Shown here: positions 1-11,720 of the stretch, piece after piece
Layout: every line of letters starts with the position of its first letter
How positions within the stretch are numbered: position 1 is the first letter of the stretch
Assembly: GCA_016490735.1 (NCBI GenBank)
Contig: JAEMWC010000252.1
Span: 111,001-175,000 of the forward strand
Direction: 5' to 3'
Length of the DNA: 64,000 nucleotides
Origin: Pachyseris speciosa
Lineage: Eukaryota > Cnidaria > Anthozoa > Scleractinia > Pachyseridae
Program-made: the position numbers and the translations under genes
Notes under the pieces: generated by a model
Database searches by the model: none
The model's input: only the letters and a program-made list of their open reading frames with translations
Told to the model about the DNA's origin: nothing

Positions 1-487
1 AGTGAAATAAGAAATACAACATGATACATGTAGTAATGCATGAAACCCCAAACAGAAACTCGAAAACAAAATCTGAGTTCCAGATGGGATTCGAACCCAT
101 GACCCTCCACGATCTACATGTAGATGGATAACCACTGAGCTACTGGACACTCTATGGTGTGCAAGGGTGAAATGTGGGCTTTGACTGGAACCGCATCACG
201 CGGTCACACAGCCAAATAATGACTGGCACACACTGCATCACACAGTCACATTGAGTCGTATCAAAGATACATATTGAGGCATATCAAAGATGGCTGTGTG
301 ACCACGTGATGCAGTTCCAGTCAAAGCCCACATTTCACCCTTGCTCACCAGTAGCTCAGTGGTTAGAGCGTCCGTCTACATGTAGATCGCGGAGGGTCGT
401 GGGTTCCAATCCCATCTGGAACTCGGATTTTTTTGAGTTTCTGTTTGGGGTTTCATGCATTACTATCATGTTACACTTACATGTAGG
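1..487. repeat. Head-to-head tRNA-SINE palindrome (foldback)
   Basis: Bases about 10-208 reappear as the reverse complement at about 290-480, leaving a spacer of about 80 bp. Each arm carries a tRNA-like core (79-147 minus; 348-421 plus) followed by the same non-tRNA tail. The arms differ by scattered substitutions, so the palindrome is not a recent assembly artefact. The inner spacer has further short repeats of a CACACTGCATCAC-like word. Reading: two copies of one tRNA-derived SINE joined head to head, or a foldback element that captured a tRNA promoter. Confidence 0.75.
348..421 (+). other. tRNA-like sequence (SINE promoter head)
   Basis: The D-arm GCTCAGTGGTTAGAGC and T-arm GGGTTCCAATCCC are in register, and the ends pair as CCAG/CTGG. 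The anticodon arm contains a self-complementary CTACATGTAG where a normal 7-base loop should be, so this is a tRNA-derived pseudogene supplying A and B boxes rather than a working tRNA. The opposite copy at 79-147 (minus) has a better B box (GGTTCGAATCC) but a damaged D-arm. Confidence 0.45.
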
Positions 488-2787
488 TTACGTGTAAAAA
501 GCAAGCACACAAACAAACACACACCAGCAGCAAAACATAAAACAACACATTCAAAATAGGAGTAGTTAATAGAGGAGTAATGTTCTTAATTCAGATTTCA
601 ACAGAGACATACTGTCAGCATTCTGAATTTCTGAATGAAAGGAATTAAACAGTTTAGGTCTGGAAACTTATTGCAAACTGTCTGATATTAGTTCTACACA
701 GTACAGTTGCAATGTCTAGTATTGTAACGATGAATATGACTTATCAGCAAGCACAGTTCTCTGAATGCACCAGGAGGGAAGCCTTTCTTGAAAAGTAACA
801 AACTTTCCAATTTGAAATCGGTAAATATTAGATAGTTCACCTAACTGGTGATCATAGGGTATGGACAAATACACAAATATACATGTATTTTACAGCATTA
901 TTCATTCTTTTAAAGTGGGAGTACAGTAATTTAAGACATACAGTGTAGTGTAAAGCCCTGGCCAAACTACATGTATCCAAACTATAGTCTGTGGCAAAAC
1001 AAGCTACTGGTACAACTTGATGCTAAAATGTAATTTCAAACATACACTGTAAAGTGGAAACCAAAAGCGCTTAGCGTTAATGTTTATGGTACCAGAGCTG
1101 TTCAGTGTTCGGTGTGAAGTGAGTAAAAATCATGGAATGGTTAAAGACCAAGCTGAAAAGGGTATGTTCCATACCGTTTTACAGTTATCATTGCAAGATA
1201 CACCCGTGTTTAGGGAGACGATTACAATCAACAAGCCCAGATCAGTTCTCAGAAATTTTAAATGCTATTGAACCGCACATCTGCAAAGAGAGCACGAAAA
1301 TAGCAACTATTGATTGGCTAGCAGGGTGAATGTGACTTGCATCAGGATAAACCTTTGTTGGAAGAGCGGCAAAACACTGCAACATTTTTTTCATTGAGCA
1401 GAATTGTTGGGCGTAATGTTTGATCAAAAGCAAACTCTATCCAACACTTGATCTAGCAAAAATTGTTTGACAAACATCATCCAACATGGGCAGCCAAACG
1501 GTCGAACAATCTTGCAATGTTAAATCCAACTTTGTTCAATAGTTTGACCAGGACTTACATGTAAAAGAAATCACAAGTCTATCATGCTGATGTGATCTTT
1601 TTTATGTTACACTGGATCAAGGTTGCATGAGGTGGAACAAAAATTCCGAAGACGACAAAAGGTTCAATAATGGTCACATTCCTTCATCATGCTATGTTAC
1701 AGAAAGTTCTTACCTTAAAAGGTTTTACTTTTCTTTGCAACTTGAGCATACATGTACACTGAAAGTAGTCTGCCATATACTGTACTGCACACGTAACTAC
1801 ATGTATTCAGCCTGAAGATTAAAAAAACCGGATGTCAAGGCCAAGTATACACTGTACTGTACAGTTCAGAAACCAGAATGAAAATATGTGTATGTTAACA
1901 CAATACAAAATGCTACATTGGCCAGGCTGAAAGATTCAAAGATTCAAATCTTGAGTGCCAGAGGATGATTACTGTCATGATCTCTGATACTGTTAGATGT
2001 AGATGGTCTTAGTGTACATGTAGGTCTCTGGAAAACATGATCTACAATGTAGTTTTTAAGTGTTACAAGCCATGATGGCAGGCCAGAAGACAGTCTTATA
2101 ATTGTTTTGTATGCTGAAGCATGTCAACACTGTGTCTTAACCTTCTCATGACAAAGCATCATTGCAGTTTGCAGGGATGATGCAAGCATTAAGGGAGATT
2201 TTTTTTTAAAGGATTGGTGTTAATGCTGCAATGGCACATGCATATATGGTTGGGCTTAGGAGTTTTACGCTTGTTCCATGAACATGAAGCCATCTTGAAT
2301 GTTATTCTTTATTACACACAACAACTAGACAATCATACAGTCTGTAGGTATGAAAACCACCCCAGCAGTAATGAAATTTCAGAAATCCAGGAGAATACAC
2401 TGTAATTACAGTATGGTCTTCATTGCACATTCTCATTACAAGCCATAAACTGAAGCTTGTTGAATGACTAATTATTGTAAAAGTTAAAAAAAGGCAAAAA
2501 GAAGTGAACATACCACCTTATGATGCAAAAAAATAACTTTAAAAATTTTAGATAGTTCCACTTGCCTTTGATCTGCTCTCATACAGTGATGGTCTCACTG
2601 ACAGTTGTAATACTTGGGTGAGCTATCACTACAGTCTGTAAAAGGAGGCAAATGCCATACAATACTCAGTAGCTGTTTAGCACAACTATTGCAAAACAAA
2701 AGTAAGGCTCCAAGCATTTCAAATACAATCAAGCAGGATAGAGATTTATGTTTTAACACCCCAAATACTTGCCTCGACAGGGGGAGC
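488..2787. other. No gene seen
   Basis: About 2.3 kb of AT-rich DNA with frequent stops in all frames. Only short chance ORFs (under 90 codons) occur, with no recognisable domain or splice-bounded exon. ACATGTA words recur, typical of the surrounding repeats. Nothing else is seen. Confidence 0.6.
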
Positions 2788-3056
2788 AGGGTTGGCGCAG
2801 TGGTGAGAGCGCTCGCCTTCCACCAATGTGTCCCGGGTTCGATTCCCGGACTCGGTGTCATAAGTGGGCTGAGTTTGTTGGTTCTCTACTCTGCTCCGAG
2901 AGGTTTTTCTCCGGGTACTCCGGTTTTCCCCTCTCCCCAAAAAACCAACATTTGATTTCAGTTCAGTTGATTTAATTTGACTTTATTTGTTTCTGTATTT
3001 GCTCGGCCCCACTAGCCTTTGTGCTATAAATACTACCGAGGGTAAATAAAGGTTAA

Positions 3057-3094
<38 letters not shown>
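2788..3094 (+). mobile_element. tRNA-derived SINE with ATT-repeat tail
   Basis: An RNA polymerase III promoter is visible: A-box-like GGCGCAGTGGTGAGAGCGC near 2793, B-box GGTTCGATTCC at 2836-2846. A conserved body follows (CTCCGAGAGG...CTCCGGGTACTCCGG...) and then about 13 ATT units ending at 3094. The same element is present at 57395-57693 in the same orientation. The ATT tail suggests mobilisation by a LINE that ends in the same repeat, such as the fragment ending at 52456. The overlapping ORFs are SINE shadows. Confidence 0.88.
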
Positions 3095-4008
3095 GCACTG
3101 TACTATGGAAAAAAACAGCCTTTGAAGGTCATTTGTAAATGTACATGATACACAGTAAATAAAGCAAGCCAACTACAGTGTAATTTAATTGACATATTAC
3201 TGTATACTATGATTGGGATAAAAATATATACAACTATAAATTAGCTTTGTCTCTATTTCTTTTCTCATTGTAAAAAAAGTCAGGTCACTGATATGAAATC
3301 AAGCAGACTTTATTGGATGGCAGCTGTGGCCAGAATTAATTTTGTACCACACAATTTTTTTTGTTGAGTTAGGGTTAACAGAATTAATAGTTGCATTACC
3401 ACAACAGCAGGCACTTCAATGAAGATGTGAACACTCAAACTAAAAGACCCATCTTCAGCCTTGATGCATTACAGGGCTGTACACGCCATGACTAATAATT
3501 CATTAATTTCGTGTGACATGAAATTCCTTAGACCTTTGAAGCCCTTGTTTTATCCCACAATTAATGGCCGCAAAATGTTTTCTGTTTATTCTTCTTCATT
3601 TTTCTTTTATTACTTTGGGAAAGTTTTATATATTTGTAAATTTTAAGTCAGAAGAGTCAAGTGAGGCAACATGGTAATGGCCAATTCATACAGCATTGTT
3701 TTTTTTATCAAATTTAAAAGTACTTACACGACATGTACTGTAACAAGAAAATGAGGTTTCATGTTGGGTGCTTTTTACCTTGAAGTTTCTACCAATTCAC
3801 TGAGGGCCAACTTACTTCAATTTGGAAACTGATTTGATGATGAGTAAATTGTGTATATGTCTGGATAACTGTTTTCCTCATGTTTGATGTTTTTACTTCA
3901 AGGTCAGTTTGCATAATGGACTATGTGGCTTGGCTCCACTCTTCAGTGTCAATTCAATCTGACTTGTCATTGTGTCTCTTTATGAACTGCAATTTTCATG
4001 CCCCATTC
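3095..4008. other. No gene seen
   Basis: AT-rich intergenic DNA with no ORF above about 60 codons and no repeat matched elsewhere in the window. Confidence 0.55.
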
Positions 4009-5332
4009 GGCGTTTCGCAGTACAGAGTACTGAGCCAGGCGGGACAGGCTGAAAGCAACTCTCGTCTTAAAAGCGGCCCGCAGTTGAGAGTCTTGGCCCA
4101 TTTGCCAAAGGTTGCCGTGCTAGAAATTCGGAAATAAGAGTTGTTTTTTGACTTAGGCGAAAATATCGGATGTTTGAAGACGTGTTGCGCGCGCTCGAAA
4201 GAATGTTTTTATGCCCACAATCCAATGCGACCACAGAGGGCGCTGTCTCCTTGAAAAGTTCTCGCGAGGACTGGAAATGAATATTCGCTCGGCTTTCACT
4301 TCGGGGCGGGAACATTACGGAGAATTCATCTAAGAGTGGGAAATCGGCAAGACGAGTAGTCAGTCCGTTTTCGATGAGCTGAGTATCTTGGAAAACCAGT
4401 GCAAGGAAAACTTTCTTTGCCGCACGCAGCAAATATTCAAAGCACAAATGACGTGACAAGGTGACAGCGTCCTCTGATAAACATGCTGGCGTATTTTAAC
4501 ATATCAATCACTTTTGCATCGAGTACCTCGGTTAGTTCGCTTATATGGAGTCTTGTAAACATCATCAAAAAGTGTTTTCACGCGAGATTAACGGCAAAAA
4601 GCATTTTCACCCCAGGTAAACAGTTAAAATTATTTTCACGCGAGTCGTGTGACAGCCCATTGTGTGCGATCGAATTTCATATATACCGGGTATGCAAATT
4701 TTCGGCAGTTTGAAGCTAAAGAATATCTTCAGAACTAGTTAAGCATGTTGTCCAAAGTCTTGACCTGTCGTCATTTACTTTGATTTTAATACCATTTTCG
4801 TTCCATATTTTCCATTTGACGACGAAAATAAATCCATTGCCGACGTTTCTCAACCGCCAAAACCACGCAAAACTTACTATTCTGAAAGTGCCGTTTAGAA
4901 ATGAAAACCGATGGAAAATGCACTGTTTGCAAGATACTCAGCTCATCGAAAACGGACTGACTGCTCGTCTTCCGAATTTCCCACTCTTAGATGAATTCTC
5001 CGTAATGTTCCCGCCCCGAAGTGAAAATTTTCCAACCGCAGCCGAGCGAATATTCATTTCCAGTCCTCGCGAGAACTTTTCAAGGAGACAGCGCCCTCTG
5101 TGGTCGCATTGGATTGTGGGCATCAAAACATCCTTTCGAGCGCGCACAACACGTCCTCAAACATCCGATATTTTCGCCTAAGTCAAAAAACAACTCTTAT
5201 TTCCGAATTTCTAGCACGGCAACCTTTGGCAAATGGGCCAAGACTCTCAACTGCGGGCCGCTTTTAAGACGAGAGTTGCTTTCAGACTGTCCCGCCTGGC
5301 TCAGTACTCTGTACTGCGAAACGCCTATTTGT
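4009..5332. repeat. Large inverted repeat, arms about 390 bp
   Basis: The left arm (about 4009-4393) and right arm (about 4932-5332) are reverse complements at high identity, e.g. GGCGTTTCGCAGTAC at 4009 against GTACTGCGAAACGCC at 5309. The arms are more GC-rich than their surroundings; the spacer (about 4394-4931) is unique and AT-rich. Both arms carry the same out-of-context open frame, which is why mirrored ORFs appear at 4067-4459 and 4780-5181; no known domain is seen in it. Small differences (for example extra bases near 5030) show that the arms have diverged. Likely a foldback or long-TIR non-autonomous DNA transposon; no clear target duplication was found. Confidence 0.8.
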
Positions 5333-5812
5333 TCCAGCGTTTGGTACGCACAGAGAAACACCACTGGCTTCTTTCAGAAGTGTCTGAATTGCCGATCGAC
5401 AGACTTAAATGACGTCCGTTCGACCACCAGGCTGGCGAGTTTCCATTAAAGTTAGCTAGCAATCGACACCTCACAGCCACGTAAGTTTCCTATCAATGAA
5501 ACTTAAATCGATGTTTTAACCGCCAAATGTATAGTCTACGTCACACTATCAAACAATACTTTCCAAGCGTCAATCATTTCACGTGCCCTAAAGGTAATTC
5601 AATTCGCGCATGAATATTAATACGCAAGGGAATGAGCTGACTTGGGTTTTTTGCATACGTTATTTCTCGAAAACGAAGAGGAAATCAACCAAAACAAATC
5701 CAGAGCAATGTTTTTTAACTGCAATGAAGTCCACATGCCAAATCTCAGTTTCTATTGAGCACATCGAAAATCAACCAAAAACCGGCAGGACGTTCTTGCC
5801 CCGAGCCCTTCA

Positions 5813-6142
5813 ATTGTTATGGACGGCATTGAAATGAAGAAAAAGAATGAAAAAAGTACTGTTTTGGAAAGATGTCTTCCACAGTACCTTCAATTTGGCC
5901 ATTTGAAAGTGTTATTTTCAAAGGACGGCAAAGAAATGCACCAAAATGTAAAATGAACATGTAGATCTGAGCAAATTATTGTTATGGACGGCATTGAAAT
6001 GAAGAAAAAGAATGAAAAAAGTACTGTTTTGGAAAGATGTCTTCCACAGTACCTTCAATTTGGCCATTTGAAAGTGTTATTTTCAAAGGACGGCAAAGAA
6101 ATGCACCAAAATGTAAAATGAACATGTAGATCTGAGCAAATA
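5813..6142. repeat. Perfect 165-bp tandem duplication
   Basis: The segment starting ATTGTTATGGACGGCATTG at 5813 is repeated starting at 5978 with no difference seen over about 165 bp. The second copy ends near 6142. The unit has no ORF of note. The identity implies a recent duplication or an assembly duplication. Confidence 0.85.
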
Positions 6143-8031
6143 TTGTCTAAACTGAGTGATAATTTCTTTCTTGATGAGATCTCTGTGATGAGGTCCACAC
6201 TGCTGTGTTGCTTTGTTTTGCTCCTACAGCTGTATGCTTTAGTGTAGACCTAAATGTTTCCTTCCTTTAACAACAGCGCAATTTCAAAACAAAAACAGAT
6301 GCCAACATTGGATCAAGGGAGAAAAATAGGCCTTTAAATTGGAAAGCTAATTTCAAAAGATGTCCACACAGTTCCATACATAATTAAATACAATCATTGT
6401 ATTACTGTGCTAACCCTTCTCCCGAAACAGAGTTTGGGTCTTACATTATTTTGTAAGTGTATACATAATTAGTGGATGGGACTTTGTGGAGTCTTGCCAT
6501 CCAATTTAGAGACACTTGGAAAGCAAAATTTATAATTGAGTTTAAGTACAAGTACATTAATTTATGATCACACCAAAAGCTCACTTTGCCACCAACTACA
6601 GGTAAATCAATGGATCTAATCAAGTGTAAGCCAGTTGAGCACCTAGTTTGCCGCAATCTTAGCTACGATTCCTTACCTGCACATGCAGTAAGCTTAACCC
6701 TTGCTTATATTAAGAACAAACACGGTAATGAATTAGCAAGATAGCATAATTTTATACCGCTGCACGTACTACTGTAGTTATGCAATGCTTTCGAGTGGTA
6801 CATATATTCCATGGAAAATACCACTACTCACTTGTATTTTCTTCGTATAGCAAGCTATTTGAGATACATACACTCAGCCAGTACTAAATATTGGAAATAT
6901 GACAGTCTAAAATGGCCAATATGCTTACCTTTGAAATCTACAGCAGACCAAGGCAACCATCACTGAACATGGAGACCAAAACTTGAGCCAACAGCACTCG
7001 ATTACCGTGGAAGAAGCTTGCCAACCGGTCGCATATACGTTGTAAAACTATTAAATTCCATTATTCTAAGATCCTGAGGTAAAAAGCCATTCGAAGTGGG
7101 AGAAATTCCTCCCAAACTGAGTTCCACGAGTCGAAGTTTGAGTTGAAACGGGCGCCAAAACTACGAATTGCCTACCGGGAATGAACTCGTTTGCGCATGC
7201 CCAAGTCTAACCCAACTCCCTCGAGCTCCCTCTCGGTCAGGAGTACGCAATTTCAAATCATCTACATCCCTCTAGTGAAGGGCTAAGCCCAAAAAGTATG
7301 GTTTGTCTTTCAAACGACTCTTTGGCACTTTACTACCTTTTATTTTTAAACACTCTGCCTCTCGGCCAAACGGCCAATGCTTATGGCGCCCGAAAGGGAA
7401 ATCAGCCCAGCCGCTCGGGAAGCACAAACTTGGCGAGGAAATAGTTTTGAGGCCGTCCTTCTTTGCCGCGCGCACTGCTTTCCATTTAAAAACAAACGCT
7501 GTTGAAATCCAAGACGAAAGCCGCACACTACCCTTTTGGAGTTGTAATAACTCCAACAGTAGTAACTCAGTTAACTTGACTCCGCATCATGGGGGTTATG
7601 TCCTGCTTGTGTCAATTTACAGAGATTTTAAAATACTATACTTGTATCGATTTACAGAGATTTTAGTGGATAAAATAACCATAGAAAATCTTTGTAAATG
7701 TCAAATTTACAAACATTCTTCAGAGATTTTGTTAAGTCTGTAAATTTTTCAGTTTTCCTTCTTATTTCAGCAGTTAAATTTCATAATCATTTCATAAACA
7801 TTCTAAAAAGGAATACCACAAAAAGTGTATAAAATATCTATAAAAATGATTTTACAGATATTTTGTATGCCATATGTAAAAGTAGGTCAGATTTGAACTC
7901 TCATAAAAAGTCTGTAAATTTAAGATTCACAGACATTTCATTAACTCTGTAAATGGTCCAGATTTTCCAGTGTTTTATCGGACAGTACAATAAGGCAACA
8001 CATTCAAAGTAGTATTTTAAAACAACCAATT

Positions 8032-8063
<32 letters not shown>

Positions 8064-8225
8064 GAAACCTTGGTAACAATCACCATACATTTTGATCGCA
8101 GTCAATTTCAGAGTGACATTAAACAATTAACGCTTGTTTTGTCAGTCTTTTAATGCAAAATCTCCCTCCCTTTTATAACTCGGCTCTTCTTCTTTTCTCG
8201 GAAATTGTAATTTTTATGATTAATT
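6143..8225. other. No gene supported; degenerate repeats near 7.6-8.0 kb
   Basis: A GC-richer stretch at about 7130-7560 is open on both strands (94 and 146 codons), but neither frame has a recognisable domain. Between 7606 and 7975 the words TTTACAGAGATTTT and TCTGTAAATT recur in both orientations, suggesting an old palindromic element. A CAAAG|GTAAGCA splice-donor-like site lies on the minus strand near 6935, so a host 5' exon reading leftward is possible but unproven. Confidence 0.4.
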
Positions 8226-8227
8226 CA

Positions 8228-8375
8228 GTGGTATTAAGACTTCGTGTCGTCCAGTTCGGTCTGTAATCATACTCCTGATAAAGAAATCGGACTCCAGTCG
8301 CGCGGTCGTCCGATTTTGTTATCACTCGTATGTTTACAGACCGAATTGGACTCCACTCAGTCCTATTACCATTAC
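8228..8375. repeat. Short palindromic (MITE-like) element
   Basis: GTCCAGTTCGGTCTGTAATC near 8248 is mirrored by ACAGACCGAATTGGAC near 8337, with a GGACTCCAGTCGCGCGGTCGTCC core between. The structure folds as one imperfect hairpin of about 120-150 bp. It contains no ORF. Confidence 0.55.
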
Positions 8376-8403
8376 TTATAAGACTGGGGTTTGCATCATT
8401 AGC

Positions 8404-8700
8404 AAAACACGTCAATCAAATATATGTTTCCTGTATTTGAATTTCTCTGAAAGTACTTGTATAATAGCGTGCAGAGATCTCTCTTGTTTGCCTCCAGTGC
8501 ATCTACCCTTGGCAGTTGCACACAATTAGTCAGTTTCGTAGCAGGTATATACAGGCAAAAAAATTGTGTTCGTGATACGAGAAGGCGAATTGAAAGAAAT
8601 TTTAATTCAAAAAGTGACTCCCGTTCTAAGTGGGAATGGTGTTGAACTTCGGTAAGCCCTGATGAATAAGTGTTCTGCACATTGCGAGGTTTTTTGGAAG
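8404..8700 (-). pseudogene. Orphan 5' flank of a lost GPCR array member
   Basis: This segment is clearly related to the DNA immediately upstream of the GPCR at 11721-12725 (compare 12730-12990), including the words GCCTCCAGTGCATCTACC and GCAGTTGCACACAATTAG. To its left, where the receptor body would follow on the minus strand, there is a palindromic element instead of coding sequence. It is therefore a scar of a receptor unit whose coding part was deleted, or whose flank was duplicated alone. A third version lies at 21716-21950. Confidence 0.6.
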
Positions 8701-8714
8701 ACAAATTTGTCAAA

Positions 8715-11700
8715 AAAGTAAAGTAATCTTCCCAAAAACATTTACATTTGGCCGAAAAACAGCAAAAAAGGCGTGAAACCAGAGCGGTTGTTTGTTGTGA
8801 TCTCCCTTTATTTTCATAAGCGTCAAGTTCTCGTCGTTTTCTGCTTTGTGGGTGTTTCCTTGTCTTTACTTTCTGTTCGAAACATGACCACTTCGGAAAA
8901 GAAGTTTACATCTGTAAAAGCCGCCGAAGGGAATTAACATACGCTAAATAGCTAATCATTCCAGCCCACAGAGCTTGCTATTCTCAATTAATTCTAACTT
9001 GTGGTTGCACAAATTTATGGGCAATATTTTTCTATGATAATCGTTATTCCTTGCTGGCGAACTCTATACAAACACCCGATGTAATTGAGGGCCCGCTAAC
9101 TAATTTAGCTGTTTAAAAATGATAAAGCGTTGTCTCCTGTGTGGAAGAGATCTGGTGTCAAATATACAGGGACTAAAATGCGCTTAACTGTCTGTGAAAT
9201 AATTGAGCTATCTATGATGTAAGGAGAGATCAAATTTTGATCAGAGCGTACAAAGGAAGTCTTAATATTCAATCAGTTTAAACATTTCATGGGGAGTCTA
9301 CTTTGGAAAAATATATTAAAACACCTGCCCCTAAGTTGACATCTAAAATAATCATCAGATCTGTTAATCAAGCCTAGCATCGAGATCGCGGCGAAACTGA
9401 CATTCATTTAGGATAGAAAAGAAAATCCGGCGGGCTCAAGCATATGGCCGCCAATATCAAATTTAAAGCAATCGAGCTCATAGTAGAACAACTGAGCTTG
9501 GTAAAGATTCGGTAGCCGCGCAGCTCCTATAAGCTCTAAATTTCAGTGGCGGGGATGGTGTCGCAGCCCTATTGTTTTAGGGCTAGGGTCCATTGTTTGT
9601 GTTTTTTGTCCTTTTGTCTCACCTGAAGGGTATGTTTAGAAAGGGGCTAAAATGGTGAAGCAGAGATTGTACTCGTAGGCAAACTTTTATGTTTTTTAAT
9701 CTCAAAACTCGAAACCACTAAAAGTAAGAAAACCTGAAAAAAAACAAAACCAAAACACTAACGAAAACAAAACAACACCAGAACAAAAGAAAACAAAACA
9801 AAAACGCGGCAGCACACTCAGTTTCCATCAGGAATTGCCTGCAGTTAGTAAGATACTCCAAAACATTTCCAGCCTCCTTCAGTACAAAATTGAAACTGGG
9901 TACAGATCATAGCTTCGAGTTTTTCGACCGTCTATGAAATATAGTTCTGGGATATATGATCCTGAATTCCTGGTAGTCGTTGAGTATTCCTCGTGTTTGT
10001 CTGAAATTGCCTTACAGCCGTGTTTCGGGAAGAATTTTTTCTGCCCACACCCCCGACCAACCCCTTCCCCCCCTCCCCCCCCCCTACACACCCAAATCCG
10101 CCCCCCAACCCTGAACCTCCTCATCTCCAATACGAAATAGATAAAAATTCCCAGTACCTTTTTTCAGAATTTTAACGAGATATTCTGCTCACTGCTTGTT
10201 GTTCACGCACATTTAAGGTAAAAAGTTTATCCCGTCAAATAGCACATGTTTCAAATGTTTGGCGATCTAATGATCAGAGACTCAGTCATTAATTACACAA
10301 AGCGCCAGAGCTACACCACCAAAAATTTGCTCCTCTTAAAATGTTAAATGTTCCGTGCTTATTAATCTTTGTCTCGCCCGCCAAATTAAGAGCGGGTGCC
10401 ATACGACAATAAGCCAAACTTGTTAACCTAATGTTTTCCTTAAATTGAACTACGTTTATAAATAAATGTGCGTAGACCGATGCTGTTGTCTTCCCTATTT
10501 GCTTCCTGTTTTTGAACTTAACTTGTGACAGAGCAGGTGCATTCAAGGAAAACGAAACGATTGTTTATAGGAGAGCAGAGGATAAAAGAAATCCTATAAA
10601 TTTGCAAATTTTTGTGGTTTAGAGTTGTAAAAGAAAAGCAACGCATGGGAACTCGCTCGTGCTGAACCTAACAAATGACAGGGAACGTGACAAATAGGTT
10701 AAACCTGGTAACAGGGCGCCAAGCAACTACTATGAGATCATTCGTGCAGAACGAAGGGGTTAATTTATAAAAACCAAATTAAGAATATATAAAGAGGATA
10801 TGACTCCCCAAGACTCACTCAGACTTATGATTTGAGAGATTTAAATGTGAAGAGTTTCAATTTGGGGCCGATAGATCTCTATTTTGTTTTTAAACAGTGT
10901 ATGGTATCTGATACCTTTTAAAACAGTAGAAATAACGGAAGAGCTATATAACAGACAGAAAGAGTGTGGGGTTTACAGTAAACAAGACATTCTGAGGGTA
11001 TCTAAATTATAATCAATTCGCTGAATTCGAAACTTGAGCGAAAGACAGAAGAGAACCATTATTGCAGTCCTACGTTACAATATTTTATTCGTTTTGCAAA
11101 GGAAGTCCGAGTATAACATTCCTCATCCTAACTGGAGTTTCACAAATACCAACAATATTTCAACCGCAACTGATTCGACCAAACAACGGTTTTGAAAGTT
11201 TCACCCAGTTTGCATCCAGAGTAACAAAGAATGATTAATACTGAACCGTTCAGCAAAGTGTCTCAAATCAGCTAAGTCAGATTACAGGTGACAACAGGTT
11301 TATTTACAATTATTCACCTTTTTAGTATATTCTATTCTTCATGCACTGGAATCTTTCAAAATTGAAGAAACAACCAATATTTTAAATACATTGGACGATG
11401 AACAATATCTTACTTAGGTGGCTATTTACAAGGAAAGCTTCACTGAACATGTTAAAACCTTTCACGAAGTAGTATCATATTTACAAGTTATATCTTAAAT
11501 TACACGGCATACCAGGTATCCCTTCACTAAGTTATTCAAGTTTTCGGTTCGTGCGCACAGAATTAGAACTAGTCATCCCTATGCAAAATGTATAATTTAC
11601 TCACGTCAGTTCGTTTTACTTATCTGAAATATTTCAGTTTTCACTAGAGTTTGTGTGAATACGAAAAATTGAAAACCGACAAACATAAGTAGGCTGGAAA

Positions 11701-11720
11701 TCATGTTGTTCCTGGGAGGT
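8715..11720. repeat. Array flanking unit, copy 1
   Basis: Non-coding spacer of the receptor array. The order of landmarks is the same as in 12990-16640: a CTTTATTTTCATA block, a CAAAACAAAAAC-rich tract (about 9740-9810), a polypyrimidine tract rich in CCCCC (about 10045-10110), then about 1.4 kb ending at the 3' side of the next receptor. Other copies or parts lie at 18300-21540, 32560-34006 and 55270-57870. No ORF here is conserved between copies. Confidence 0.7.

Noticed and set aside
2614..2955. 113-codon ORF
   Set aside because: Runs through the SINE body; the similar frame at 57257 is also SINE-derived.
7272..7743. Protein-coding gene in the GC-rich island
   Set aside because: Open on both strands without any domain or conserved splice sites; most likely low-stop chance.
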